Shown here in pieces: positions 32,876 to 43,702 of a DNA stretch of 64,000 bases; the stretch's first letter is position 1; each line of letters begins with the position of its first letter. Source of the DNA: Laguncularia racemosa (Eukaryota > Streptophyta > Magnoliopsida > Myrtales > Combretaceae); the NCBI GenBank assembly GCA_037954665.1, contig JBBMOL010000016.1:806001-870000 (forward strand), read 5' to 3'. The position numbers and the translations under genes are program-made. Below the pieces are notes generated by a model, which worked only from the letters and a program-made list of their open reading frames with translations, did no database searches and was not told where the DNA came from.

Positions 32876-34010
32876 ATGAGGAGAATGTTTAGAGCGGAGA
32901 TGGATCAATTTCATGAGCAGATAGAGCAGAATTTTGAGCAGTCCCAGATTGCTTCTGCTGGGCATAGGAGGGATAAAATGTCGAGAAAGGTAGTGCGCAT
33001 AGAGGAAGATGAATGGGGTAGGTAAGGCTCTGTAGCTGAATCTAATTAGGATTCATTTGTGGGTTATAAAAGGAATGTAGGGAGAAGTAGAGGAGATAGG
33101 AATGAGGGAGATAACAACCTAGGGAACATAAAGATGAAAATCCCTTCCTTCTAGGAGAAGAATGATCCTGACGTATATCTTAGGTGGGAGAAAAAGGTGG
33201 AACTGGTTTTTGACTATAATAACTACTCTAAAGTCAAGAAGGTGAAATTAGCTGCCATAGAATTTTATGACTATGCTATAGTTTGGTGGGACCAATTGTT
33301 ATCGAGTAAGAGGGGGAATAGAGAGCCACCAATAGAGACGTAGGAAGAGATGAAGAGGGTGATGAGGAAGCGATTTATTCCCACTTATTACTACAGGGAT
33401 TTGTACAATAAGTTGCAAAATCTTAGATAGGGGAACAAGAGTGTGGAGGAATATCATAAGGAGATGGAGGTTGCAATGATTAGAGAGAATGTTGAGGAGG
33501 ACCGGGAAGCTATTATGGCTAGGTTCTTGGTAGGCTTGAATTGGGATATATAGAATGTGGTAGAGTTGCAACATTATATAGAGTTGGATGATATGGTTCA
33601 CATGGTTGTAAAGGTAGTGAAGCAACTCAAGTGGAAAGGTAATAGTTCCATACGTGCAACACTGAGTTCCTCCAACTAGAGAACTAATACATGGAAGAAG
33701 GAGGAGAAGCAATCCCACTCTAAACTAATGCCAAAACAAAAATCAGAATTGGCATCTTATGGGAATAAATATAAACTTGATTCTTTTCCTAATAGGAATT
33801 GTGATATTAAGTGTTTTAAATGTCAAGGTAAGGGTCATATAGCGAGTCAATGTTTGAAAAAAAGAATCATGGTGATGCAAGATGATAGAGAGATTAAGAC
33901 GGACAATGAATCGGATCATGATTCCATGCCATCATTGGAGGATGTTGATGAGGGGGAAAAGTATGCTATTCGAGGAGAGTTGTTGGTAGCCAGGAGAGCT
34001 TTGAGCGTGT
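32876..34010 (+). pseudogene. Element D gag
   Basis: MRRMFRAEMDQFHEQIEQ..., then IKMKIPSF, YDYAIVWWDQL, EEMKRVMRKRFIP, GNKSVEEYHKEMEV and a knuckle CFKCQGKGHIASQC, followed by an acidic tail up to RRALSV. It forms the particle and binds RNA. Stops near 33025, 33049, 33342, 33430 and 33552 break it. Confidence 0.83.
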
Positions 34011-34029
34011 AGACCAAAGAAGAGGAAAA

Positions 34030-34640
34030 TGTGCAATGAGAGAACATATTTCATACTAGGCGCCATGTGAAAGACAAGGTATGTTGTGTGATTATTGATG
34101 GTGGGAGTTATGCAAATGTTGCTAGCATGACCATGGTGGAGAAATTGGGGCTCCTTACAAGTAAGCATCCTCGCCCTTATAAATTGCAATGGCTAAATGA
34201 TAGTGGTGAAGTGAGAGTGACAAAACAGGTGTTGGTTTCTTTTAGCATTGGAAAGTATGAGGATGAAGTTCTTTGTGATGTAGTTCCAATGCAAGCAACA
34301 CACTTGTTGTTAGGTAGGCCATGACAATTTGATAAGTAGTTGAAACATGATGGATTCACTAACAAGTACTCTTTTGTACATGATCAGAGGCTTGTTACTC
34401 TTTGTCCTTTGACTCCTAGTGAGGTTTATGAGGATCAAGAGAGATTAGAAAGAGAGAGAGAACAAAAGAGATTAAGTGATAATAAAAGATTGAGTGCCAC
34501 TGCAAAAGAAAAAGAGAGAGATTTTAAGAAAAGGGAGAGAGAAAAGAAGGGAAAGAATTGAGTAGTGAGAGAAAAACAGAGAGAAAAGAAAATTTTTATG
34601 CAGGGGCAAGTGAGGTTAAAAAGGTTTTGTTCTTAGGAAC
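34030..34640 (+). pseudogene. Element D protease and charged linker
   Basis: HVKDKVCCVIIDGGSYANVA (D-G-G), KHPRPYKLQWLNDSGEV and VTKQVLVSFSIG, then HLLLGRP and a stop. The linker after LTPSEVYEDQE is a run of Arg/Glu/Lys residues typical of the region between protease and RT in this lineage. Element B has the same linker. Confidence 0.82.
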
Positions 34641-34679
34641 AAAGAGACCTATAATAGTACTGTTATACAAAGAGGTGCT

Positions 34680-35640
34680 TTTTAGCTTTGACTAACTTGA
34701 CACTTCTTTGCTTAGTTCTATTGTTTCTCTATTGAAGGAATTTGATGATGCCTTTCCTGAGGAATTCCTAAAAGGATTGCCTCCCATTAAAGGGATTGAG
34801 CATCATATCGACTTTGTATCGAGTGCAACCATTCCAAACTGACCCGTTTATAGGAGTAACCTTGAGGAAACAAAGGAACTCCAAAAACAGGTTAGTGAGC
34901 TAATGGACAAGGGGTATGTGAGAGAAAGCATGAGCCTATGTGTAGTTCCCGTGATTTTAGTTCCTAAGAAGGATGGTTCATGAAGGATGTGTGTCGATTG
35001 TCGAGTGATTAACAATATAATTGTAAAGTATCATCATCCCATTCCTTGATTAGATGACATGCTAGATGAATTACATAGCTCTTGTGTCTTTTCTAAAATT
35101 GATTTGAAAAATGGGTATCATCAAATTAGAATGAAAGAAAAAGATGAGTGGAAAACTATGTTTAAAACCAAGTATGGTTTATATGAATGGCTAGTTATGC
35201 CCTTCAGGTTAACTAATGCACTAAGTACTTTCATGAGATTAATAAACCATATTTTGCAAGCTTTTATTAAAAAAAATTTGGTTGTCTATTTTGATGATAT
35301 CCTTATCTATAGTAAGAATTTGGATGATCATTTATTTCATTTGAATTCTGTTTTGGAAGTGTTGTGGAAGGAAATGTTATTTGCTAATCTTAAGAAGTGC
35401 ACTTTTTGTACGGATAGACTTGTTTTTCTTTGTTTAGTTGTTAGTTCATAGGGAATCCAAGTTGATGATGAGAAAATTTGAGCTATCCAAGAATGGACAA
35501 GTCCAATGAATTTGAGCTAAGTTCATAATTTCCATGGGCTTGCGAGTTTCTATAGATGATTTGTGAGAAGTCATCAAGAAGAATGTCGGGTTCAAGTGGG
35601 GAGAAGAATAAGAGAAGGCTTTTCAATTAATTAAAGATAA
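34680..35640 (+). pseudogene. Element D reverse transcriptase
   Basis: EFDDAFPEEFLKGLPPIKG, VPKKDGS, then an open stretch 35059-35451 with LKNGYHQIRM, WLVMPFRLTNAL (Gly to Arg) and the catalytic YFDDILIYSK. The region after 35450 contains stops and an internal deletion around 35560 in the RNase H approach. Confidence 0.85.
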
Positions 35641-36130
35641 ACTAACCTATGCTCCTTTACTTGCTTTACCTAATTTTGCTAAAACATTTGAAATTGAATG
35701 TGATGCTTCAGGTTTAGGTATTAGAGCTATTCTTATGCAAGGAAGACCAATTGCATACTTTAGCAAAAAGCTAAATGGAGCAGCATTGAAGTACCCGACA
35801 TATGATAAGGAGTTATATGCATTGGTTAGGGCCTTGGAAACTTGGCAACACTACCTCTAGCCTAAGGAGTTTGTGATTCACACTGACCATGAATCCTTGA
35901 AACACCTGAAGAGTCAACACAAGTTGAGTAGAAGACATGTGAGGTGGGTATAGTTTATTGAGACCTTTCCATACGCCATCCGATACAAGCAAGGTAAGGA
36001 AAACATTGTTGCGGATGCTCTCTCAAGAAGGTACTTACTAATCTCAACTCTTGTTGCTAAATTGCTTAGTTTTGAACATATTAAAGAGCTATACCATTTT
36101 GACCAAGATTTTAGTGAGGAATTTTTCATG
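35640..36130 (+). pseudogene. Element D RNase H
   Basis: Acidic catalytic positions visible in EIECDASGLGI, YDKELYALVRAL, HTDHESLKHL and NIVADALSRR. Two or three stops (near 35860 and 35951). Confidence 0.83.
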
Positions 36131-36132
36131 TT

Positions 36133-37321
36133 GTGAAAAGGGAGCTAGTGGAAAAATTCTTTAGGCATGAAGGGTTCTTGTTTAAAGAGAACAAACTTTG
36201 TATTCCAAACTGTTCCATTAGGGAGTTGTTAGTAAAGGAGTCTCATGGTGGAGGGTTAATGGGACACTTTAGAGTGGCTAAGACTTTGGGGATTTTGCAA
36301 GAACATTTTTATTGGCCATGCATGAAGCGGGATGTTGAGTGAATTTATGAGAGGTGTATCACCTATAGACAGGCTAAGTCCCAAGTGCAACCCTATGGCT
36401 TATACTAACCACTTACTATTCCTAGTGAACCTTGGGTTGATATTTCCATGGATTTTGTGTTAGGCTTACCTAAGACTAGACATGGTAGAGATTCCATTAT
36501 TTTTTTTTTTTTATCGTAGATAGATTTTCAAAGATGGTAAATTTTATTCCATGCCACAAAATTGATGATGCTATACATGTTGTAGATTTGTTCTTTAGAG
36601 AAATTGTTCGATTGCATAGTATGCTTAGAACAATTATGTTTGATAGAGATGTTAAGTTCTTGAGTTACTTTTGGAAGACCATGTGGTGTAAGTTAGGAAC
36701 TAAGTTATTATTTTCTACTACTTGTCATCCACAGACTGATGGTCAAATAGAAGTAGTTAATAGGACTTTATCTACTTTATTGAGGGCTATCATTCAAAAG
36801 AACATTAAAACATAGGAAGATTGTTTGCCACATGTTGAATTTGCTTATAACCGTTCTATACATTCTGCCACTAAATTTTCACCTTTTGAGATTATATATG
36901 GGTTTAATCCTTTGACTCTATTGGATTTAACTCCTTTACTTGTGTTTGAACAAGTTAATTTGGATGGTAAAAAGCAAGCTAAATTTATTAAGTAGATTCA
37001 TGAGAAGGCTAAGCTTAATATTGAGCGGCAGACAGAACAATATGCAAAACAAGCCAATAAAGGGTGCCATCATTTAATCTTTGAACCTGGAGATTGGGTT
37101 TGGTTGCACATGCACAAAGAGCAATTCCTAGCATAGCGGCGATCAAAGCTACTACTTAGGGATGATGCTCCTTTTTAAGTTCTTGAGCGAATCAATAATA
37201 ATGCTTACAAACTAGATTTACCGGGTGAGTATCATATAAGTGCTACTTTTAATGTTACTAATTTGAGCCCTTTTGATGCAAGCGATGATTTGAGGATAAA
37301 ACCTTTTCAAGAGGAGGGGAA
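36133..37321 (+). pseudogene. Element D integrase
   Basis: The zinc-binding part is ESHGGGLMGHF...RCITYRQAKS (second Cys replaced by Tyr). The catalytic D-D-E is seen in SMDFVLGLPK, DRDVKF and HPQTDGQIEVV. A C-terminal GPY/F-like part has FEPGDWVWLHMHKEQF, LERINNNAYKLDLPGEYH, NLSPFDASDDL and FQEEGND. A T run near 36505 shifts the frame. The polypurine tract AGAGGAGGGGAA lies next to the LTR. Confidence 0.86.
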
Positions 37322-37946
37322 TGATGATAGCCGAGCTAGGAAATGGGTAGCGGATCTTTGTGAGATTCCAATTGGGCCTATAACACGACTTTAAGCTAAA
37401 CGACTTAAGGATGCACTCAACGGGTTAATCAAAGAAGTTTAAGATGAGGAGCAATACTTGTGTCAAACCAAGAATAATCCATGTCGTTGAAGTACAATCG
37501 GATTAAAGACGGCATGAAGACATTTGAGGAAACTTGAAAGCTACCGGCCTTTGGGAGGTTAAAGCTGCCTACATAGGAAGGAAAGTCGCCGGCTTAAGTG
37601 GCTGGCATTGAAGAGAACAATGGTCGGTTGGATGCAAATGCAAAGCTATCGGCTTTAGTGCCAGCTTAGGAGAAAAAAAATGTTGGTAAGTTTTAACTTA
37701 TTTTAGGCCGCTTGCTTTTGTTTGTTCCTTAGTTACATTAGGGTTTTGTTATGTCGTTTATTTGTTATTCTAAGAGACTATAAATAGTCATCGATGACTC
37801 CATTGTAAGGACTTTTTGGCAAAATTGAAAAGAAAAGACTCTCTTTAGTTCTTGAAGAACTTTGAACATATCGGATTATCCCGTGGCGTTCATCCTTTAC
37901 TTATCAATCAGATCTCCATCCCGATTGTGGCATATCCATTATATTA
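37322..37946 (+). repeat. 3' LTR of element D, truncated
   Basis: Matches the first ~620-740 bp of the 5' LTR (to CCATTATATTAAGG), then changes abruptly to gag sequence of element E (CTCCACAAAATATCC). U3 contains the GPIT-x-L-x-AKRLKDALNGLIKEV peptide and the GCCGGC-type motif block (37510-37670). Confidence 0.86.
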
Positions 37947-38029
37947 AGGCTCCACAAAATATCCAAAGAGAAGGAGAAGTGGGAGGAGGAAACTTGGGTA
38001 GAAGAATGGAGGGAGATCATCACCCCTAT

Positions 38030-39243
38030 TGATGTGCTTAAAACCAAGATTAAGCACATACAAAACCAAATTGAATGACAATCAAACAATGTCAATCAAC
38101 CTAATCACTCAATGGCATCAATTTTCAATGAATGTAACCAATTCTTCAATTAAGATGTGTTCAATCTTAAATCTAAGTATGATATAGCTCTGATACCAAA
38201 TTATGATGTGCCTAAAAGGAGATTAAGGACAATCAAATGGAACAAAAACCAATGCTAAATACAATAAACTAAATCCGATTCAATAGGCTAGGAATTTCGT
38301 AATTACTAAAGGGGTGCAAGGAGATCCGAATTCAATAATTTATAAATTATTAAACCACAATGATCAAATCCTTAAAAGCTCACTAATCAAACTCGAATTG
38401 CCACGTGAATTCAAGAACAACAACAAAAATCACTTTCGAGATCCCCTTTTATAACAATGCAACTTACGGTTTAAAATGACAAGCAATTATTGATGGTGAA
38501 TAACAAGTATGATAAGTACTCAAAATAAGCACACTATTTCGAATTGATACTAATTTAAATCTAACCAAGAAATGTTTCAATCCAACCTTAGATATTACAC
38601 ACTAGAGAAGAGAAGAAAACACAACAATTAGAAATTGATATAACTCACAATTTCAATTGTTGCACTCGCTACAATCTTAACTCTTGGGATTGAAATTGAT
38701 AAGAGGAAATTAAACTAGGATAACCCTAAGCTCTCTCATGAAAAGTGATGTGTATTAATCTGAAAAATTCCCCTCCAAAAACCTTACTTAAGCAAGTATT
38801 TATACTTGCTCCCTTTAGGGTTAAAAAGTTTACAAAATTACAATTATACTACTTTTAAGATGGCCTGTCCTAAAAACATAATTACAAGCAAATGAAAGTG
38901 TCCTAAAAGAAAGATTACAACATAAATAGTCCAAAGAAATAATTATAAATAAAAATAGTCTTCATCATGCTAGCTCTTCCATAAGATTTGTCAGCCCAGC
39001 TCATTGCCGGTTTAGGTTAGTCCATGGATAGCCCACAAGCTACATCTTAGTGAGTTTGTCCATCGCCTTGTAAAGCATGATAAGTGTGCCTATTGGAATA
39101 TACAATACATAAATAAGAGAAAAAAGGTTAATAAACAAATAATTTTGGGGTCGATGTGCTCAAAATGGGCCTTCATCGCCAAGATTTGAAATCCTTTGGC
39201 TCTTGCCCTAATGATAGGTCTTGGTGGATTTTGATTCCTATCA
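38030..39243 (-). mobile_element. Extended LTR inserted in gag of element E
   Basis: Exact duplication CCTAT (38025-38029, 39244-39248). In minus orientation: LTR 39243-38204, PBS TGGTATCAGAGC (38198-38187), leader and a second LTR end finishing AAGCACATCA at 38030. The tail matches that of the insertion at 9185-10416 along its length. U3 has RPIIRARAKGF. Confidence 0.88.
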
Positions 39244-39248
39244 CCTAT

Positions 39249-40136
39249 AAGGAGGAGAGGGATGATAATTTTGGGGTTAATCCTTACCTAAATAGGGATT
39301 TCAAGCCACCTAAGGGATTAGAGTATGTGAAGCTATAGATACCTTCCTTAGATGGCAAGGGTTCAGTAGATGATTATTTGGACTAGGAAGATAAGGTTGA
39401 AGGCCTTTTTGAGTGCTATGAAATTGATGATAATACTCGAGTTCAACTTGCTGCTATTAAGTTCATAGGGTATGCTGCCTTGTGGTGGAAGAATTTAGTG
39501 ATCAGCAAGTGTAGGGATGATGAGGCTGAAATTTAAACATGGAGGGATATGAAGAGGGTTTTGAGGAAGAGGTTCATTCCTGAACATTATAGGCAGGAAC
39601 TGTTTATACGTCTTCAAACTTTGAGGTAGGGAAGCAAAACAGTTGATGATTATGTGTAGGAATTTGAAACCTTGATGATTAGATGTGGATCAGTAGAGCC
39701 TCCAGAGTAAACCCTAGCACGCTTTGTATCAGGGTTGAAATATGAGATCGCATGTGTAGTTGAGCTACAGAGATACAATACACTTGACGAAGCTATACAG
39801 TTAGCCTTGAAAGTGGAGAGATAGAGGTGATCCAACCCATTCAAGGTTACTAATAGCAGGCTTAGTGCTACTACCAGGCCTATAGGAGCTGATGGTCGAT
39901 CAGGAGGACCAAAGGTAGTAGGTGAGTCAGTTAGGGAAGTGGACAGAGCTACCCCTAGCACAGACAAGGTAAACACGACCTCTGGAAATGATAAAGAGGT
40001 AATAGGACCTGATGTTAGGTAGACTGTACCAGGAACCACTAGTGGGAAATTACGGCAAATTAAATGTTTTAAATGCATGGGATTTGGGCAAATGGCGGCA
40101 CAGTGTCCTAATAAAGGAGTCATGATAATTATGGAG
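39249..40136 (+). pseudogene. Element E gag
   Basis: YKEERDDNFGVNPYLNRDF, LEYVKL, YAALWWKNLV, MKRVLRKRFIPEHYRQE, TLMIRCGSVEPPE, ARFVSGLKYEIACV and the zinc knuckle CFKCMGFGQMAAQC, where the His is replaced by Gln. Stops near 39336, 39386, 39534, 39627 and 39658 break it. The N-terminal bit lies at 37947-38029. Confidence 0.85.
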
Positions 40137-40886
40137 GGTGTTGGAGAAGAGGTTGAGGATGAGAAGGAACTAGTTGAATCTACAGACCTGTCTATAGCAT
40201 TGCAAAAATATTATAATGATCAAACTGCCGAAACACATGAGGAGGGAACAGGTGATCAGTATTTACCAATTGATGTGTTGCGCAGGGTTCTAACTTTATC
40301 TCCTAATGCTAGGGACAAACAGAGGGAGAACATATTCCACATTTCTTGTAGGATTAGAGGTAACCTTTGTGTACTGATCATTGATAGTGGTAGTTGCATA
40401 AATGTCATATCTATTACATTGGTAGACAAATTACAACTATCTACTAGTCCACATCCTAGCCCTTATAACTTACATTGGTTGGACAATCAGGGTCGTATGC
40501 ATGTTACACAAAGGGCAAAGGTGCTAGTGAGTATTGGAAAGAAACATCATAATGAGATCCTGTGTGATGTGATCCCTATGTGTGCCTTTCATTTACTATT
40601 AGGTAGACCATGGATGTTTGATAGAAAGGTGTTACATGACGGCTTCAAAAACACTTACATGTTTCGAAAAGGAGGGTCTCGAATAGTACTGATACCTATG
40701 TCTCCATCAGAGGTGCATAATTTCCAAGAGCAAGTTAAGACTACTTCTATTTCTTCTAATAATTGGGAAAATAGGGCGATAAAGGCATTCAGGTTCAGTC
40801 TAAGAAGTGACCCTCTAGAGTTGAGGGCAAATCTCTCAGAGGCCCGAGAAGATGATGGGAATCTACCCTACGATCTTGATGGATAA
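40077..40886 (+). pseudogene. Element E gag tail-protease open frame (269 residues)
   Basis: The longest uninterrupted retrotransposon frame in the window. It runs from the gag knuckle through an acidic linker (GEEVEDEKELVES, YLPIDVLRRVLTLSPN) into protease: NIFHISCRIRGNLC, LIIDSGSCINVIS (intact D-S-G) and FHLLLGRPWMFD. It ends with MSPSEV...FQEQVKTTS and DPLELRANLSEAREDD, crossing ~11 codons into the 3' LTR. Retention of an intact protease suggests either recent activity or selection. It lacks gag upstream in frame. Confidence 0.8.
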
Positions 40887-41805
40887 GGAACTTGATTTGG
40901 ATGATGATCCAAATCACTTGCATGCATACATATTTTTATTTATCTAATAAAATTTTAAATGGTAATCTAGTAGGTACAATGATCATTCTTCACGGGATGG
41001 CCCACCGTGATCAATGTTGATTCGATGAACTGGCTCTTGAAGATTATTATCTTTTGTACTTATAATTTATTTCTTTAAACCATTTATTTTATATGCTTTT
41101 GGGACATTTTATTTTGTTGTATTTGGGGACTTAGGACTGGCCACCTTTTAGTGGCATAGATGTAATTGTTTAGTTATTTTAACACTAAGTGGAGCAAGTA
41201 TAAATACTTGCTTAAGTATGGTTTATGAATAAGTTGAGAGAAAACAAAATTGCTGCCTATTTTTCGTGAGAATTAGGGTTCATACTTAAATTTTCATAAG
41301 ACTCTTATCAATTCTTCAAAGATTGTGGCGAGTAGCAACTTAAGGATTTGTGGGTCATATCATTTCCTTAGTTGAATTTCATTTCATGCTAGTGTGTAAT
41401 ATCTAGTTTTGATTTTGATTGTGTTTTATTAGTTCTTGATTTCACATCATTTATAAGATCAATTTTATCATTGGATTGTTTGCAATTTAGTGACATTAGA
41501 TCCTAAATTGTATTGTCATTGTGAATTACTCAATTTTAGTGGAATTGCTATTTTTGCGTGGAAGCTTTTGCATAAAGGGTTCACACCATTTGAGCATTCT
41601 TGATTATTGGATTTCCATTTAATCTTATGTTATGTGCTTGATCCATTTAAGCACATCATCTTTTGGGTGTTAAGATTAATTGATTTACAAATTGGATTCA
41701 AAAGAATTAAGGGGTTTACGCCACTTGTAGTGATTGTTGTTCGGATTTGATTGAGGTTGATTCAATTTGTTGTTTGTATGTGCTTTGGCCTTTTTAAGCA
41801 CATCA
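40853..41805 (+). repeat. 3' LTR of element E, extended at its 3' end
   Basis: LTR proper TGATGGGAATC...AAGCACATCA (40853-41658), then 147 bp of leader-like sequence ending in a second AAGCACATCA at 41805. As this is the 3' LTR of an element and the host sequence begins right after, the tail behaves as part of the LTR. TATA palindrome near 41193. Confidence 0.8.
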
Positions 41806-42990
41806 ATCACTATACACTATAAATTCTTCTCCACTCTTGGGCAATGTCAACACTGGTGCTGACAAAAGTTTCTCTTTGAGCATCTAAAAGCTGGCTTCAC
41901 ATTCGTCATCCCATTCGAATCTTACATTCTTCTGCATTAGTTTGGTGAGAGGAGTTGCTATTTTGGAAAATCCTTTTACAAAGCTCCTATAGTAGTCTAC
42001 CAAACCTAAGAAGCTTCTAACCTTTATAACTGTCTTCGGTTTGTGCCAGTCCACTACCACTCTCACCTTTTTGGGGTCTATGGATATTCCATCTCTATTG
42101 ACCACATGACTTAGGAACACTACTTATTCTAACGATAATTCACACTTACTGAACTTTGCATATAACTTTTCTTCTTGTAACCTGCCTAATATTAGCCTCA
42201 AGTGTTCTTCATGCTCAATAGGGCATTTAGAGTATATAAATTATCATCTATAAAGATGATTATAAATTTATCTAGGAAGTCCTTGAATACTCTATTTATT
42301 AAGTCCATGAATCCAACTGGTGCATTCTTTAGTCCAAAGGGCATCACCAAAAACTCATAGGGCCCATATTTAGTCCTAAATATTGTTTTCCAAATGTCTT
42401 CTTCTTTAATTCCTAATTGATGGTAACCTGATCTCTGATGTACTTTGAAGAACACCTAAGCTCCTTATAATTGGTCAAACAGGTCATCTATCTTAGGGAG
42501 AGGATATTTGTTCGTAATAGTGATCTTATTTAACTCTTTATCGTCTATACAAAGTCTTATGCTTCCGTCTTTCTTCTTCACAAAAAGAATTGGTGCACCT
42601 TAAAGAGAGACATTAAGTCTTATGAAACCCTTATCCTATAGCTCATGTAACCATTTCCTTAGTTCTTCCAATTCCACTAGTGTCCTCTTGTAGATTGGTT
42701 TTGATATAGGTACCATACCCTATACTAAGTCAATGTTAAATTCTATCTCCTTGGTTGGGGGTAAATTAGGAAGATCTTCTAGAAACACTTCGAGAAACTC
42801 CCTCACTACAAGTACTACTTCCATCTTGGTTTCTTCACAAGCTTCCACAAATACAATTGCTAGCACCTTCTTTCCCCACATCTTATAAGTACGTAATCTA
42901 GTAGGTCTCTGCACTTCTAGCTTATACTCAAAATATTCTATCCTAGGTATATTAAAATGCACTACCATATTGTGGCAGTCAATGGTAGCA
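41806..42990 (-). pseudogene. Element A' reverse transcriptase
   Basis: In minus order: FLEVFLEDLPNLPPTKEIEF, FVKKKDGSIRLCIDDKELN, RSGYHQLGIKEEDIWKT, FLVMPFGLKNAP, the palm site IFIDDN, SIDPKKVRVVVDWHKP and CEASFQMLKEKLLSAPVLTLP. The FIDD is intact. Frameshifts near 42230 and 42460 and several stops inactivate it. Confidence 0.85.
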
Positions 42991-43423
42991 TGGTACTTTG
43001 ACAGCTAGTTGACACCCAGAATATTGTCATACTCTATCATTTCTAATATTAGAAAGTGTGTTAGCATCACCCTACCCTGTATCTCTATTCCCACTTCCCT
43101 ACATATCCTACTTATCTTCCCTCCAACTCCCAAAGAAGTATTAATGGCTAGACCGTCATTCATCTATTTAACCTTCAATGCACATGTGTATACAAAATTT
43201 TCAGACATATAGGATATAGATACACCAGTATCAAATAACACATAAGCATTATAGGAGTGTATTGGAAGTATACCTGCAATATTATTTACATCAGGGATGT
43301 CTTAGTGTTGCTGCGGTTCGATAGCAAACAACTTGGTAGGAACTCTTTGTCTAAGACTTTCTACATATGGTCTACCTCCCTATCCTCTCACGTGAGATCT
43401 GGCTGCCTATTAAAATGGGCTTG
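42991..43423 (-). pseudogene. Element A' protease region
   Basis: Aligns with A across 28570-30110: the gag-protease linker and the region with the GRVMLTHFLILEMIEYDNILG equivalent. Heavily broken. The protease active site is not intact. Confidence 0.65.
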
Positions 43424-43702
43424 TGATGGGAATCCACCCTGCAGCTCCAGCAGTGGGGAAACCTGACTTGGATGCATGAGCCCAGACATCTATGTATGAA
43501 CAAATTTTATTTAATAATGTTTTATTTTGCACTTTAGCAGGTACATTTATCGGTTTTACAGGATAGCTAAATATTATGCACTAAGGACCAACTTGCAGGA
43601 CATTCTTGAAGTCACATCCAATGGCTTACAAATTGTTGAATTTGAAGTGAAGAATCGACCACTTGAAGACCATTTGTATTTTTAATTGTTGCTTATGAGA
43701 GT
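43424..43702 (+). repeat. 5' LTR of element J, first part
   Basis: TGATGGGAATCCACCC..., matching 48678 onwards. Interrupted by K; continues at 45235-45818 (to GCACATCA). Confidence 0.85.

Larger units (their letters stand above)
31211..37946 (+). mobile_element. Element D: Ty3/gypsy element with every coding domain, 3' LTR truncated
   Basis: LTR start TGATGATAGCCGAGC at 31211 and again at 37322. Order: 5' LTR, PBS, leader (with an LTR fragment), gag, protease, RT, RNase H, integrase, polypurine tract, 3' LTR. It inserted in the RT of A next to TGCTT. No right-hand duplication is found because the 3' LTR stops at about 37946. It carries many stops yet keeps good similarity in every domain, so it is the most complete polyprotein template in the window. 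Confidence 0.88.
37947..41805 (+). mobile_element. Element E: gag-protease-only derivative, 5' end lost
   Basis: The 5' LTR, leader and gag start are missing. The remainder is gag (37947-38029 and 39249-40150), protease (40150-40852) and an extended 3' LTR (40853-41805). There is no RT, RNase H or integrase: the frame ends DPLELRANLSEARED at the LTR, as in F and J. It abuts A' at 41806. Confidence 0.83.

Noticed and set aside
31211..37946. Element D as an active, autonomous element
   Set aside because: All domains are present but gag, protease, RNase H and integrase contain stops or frameshifts and the 3' LTR is cut.
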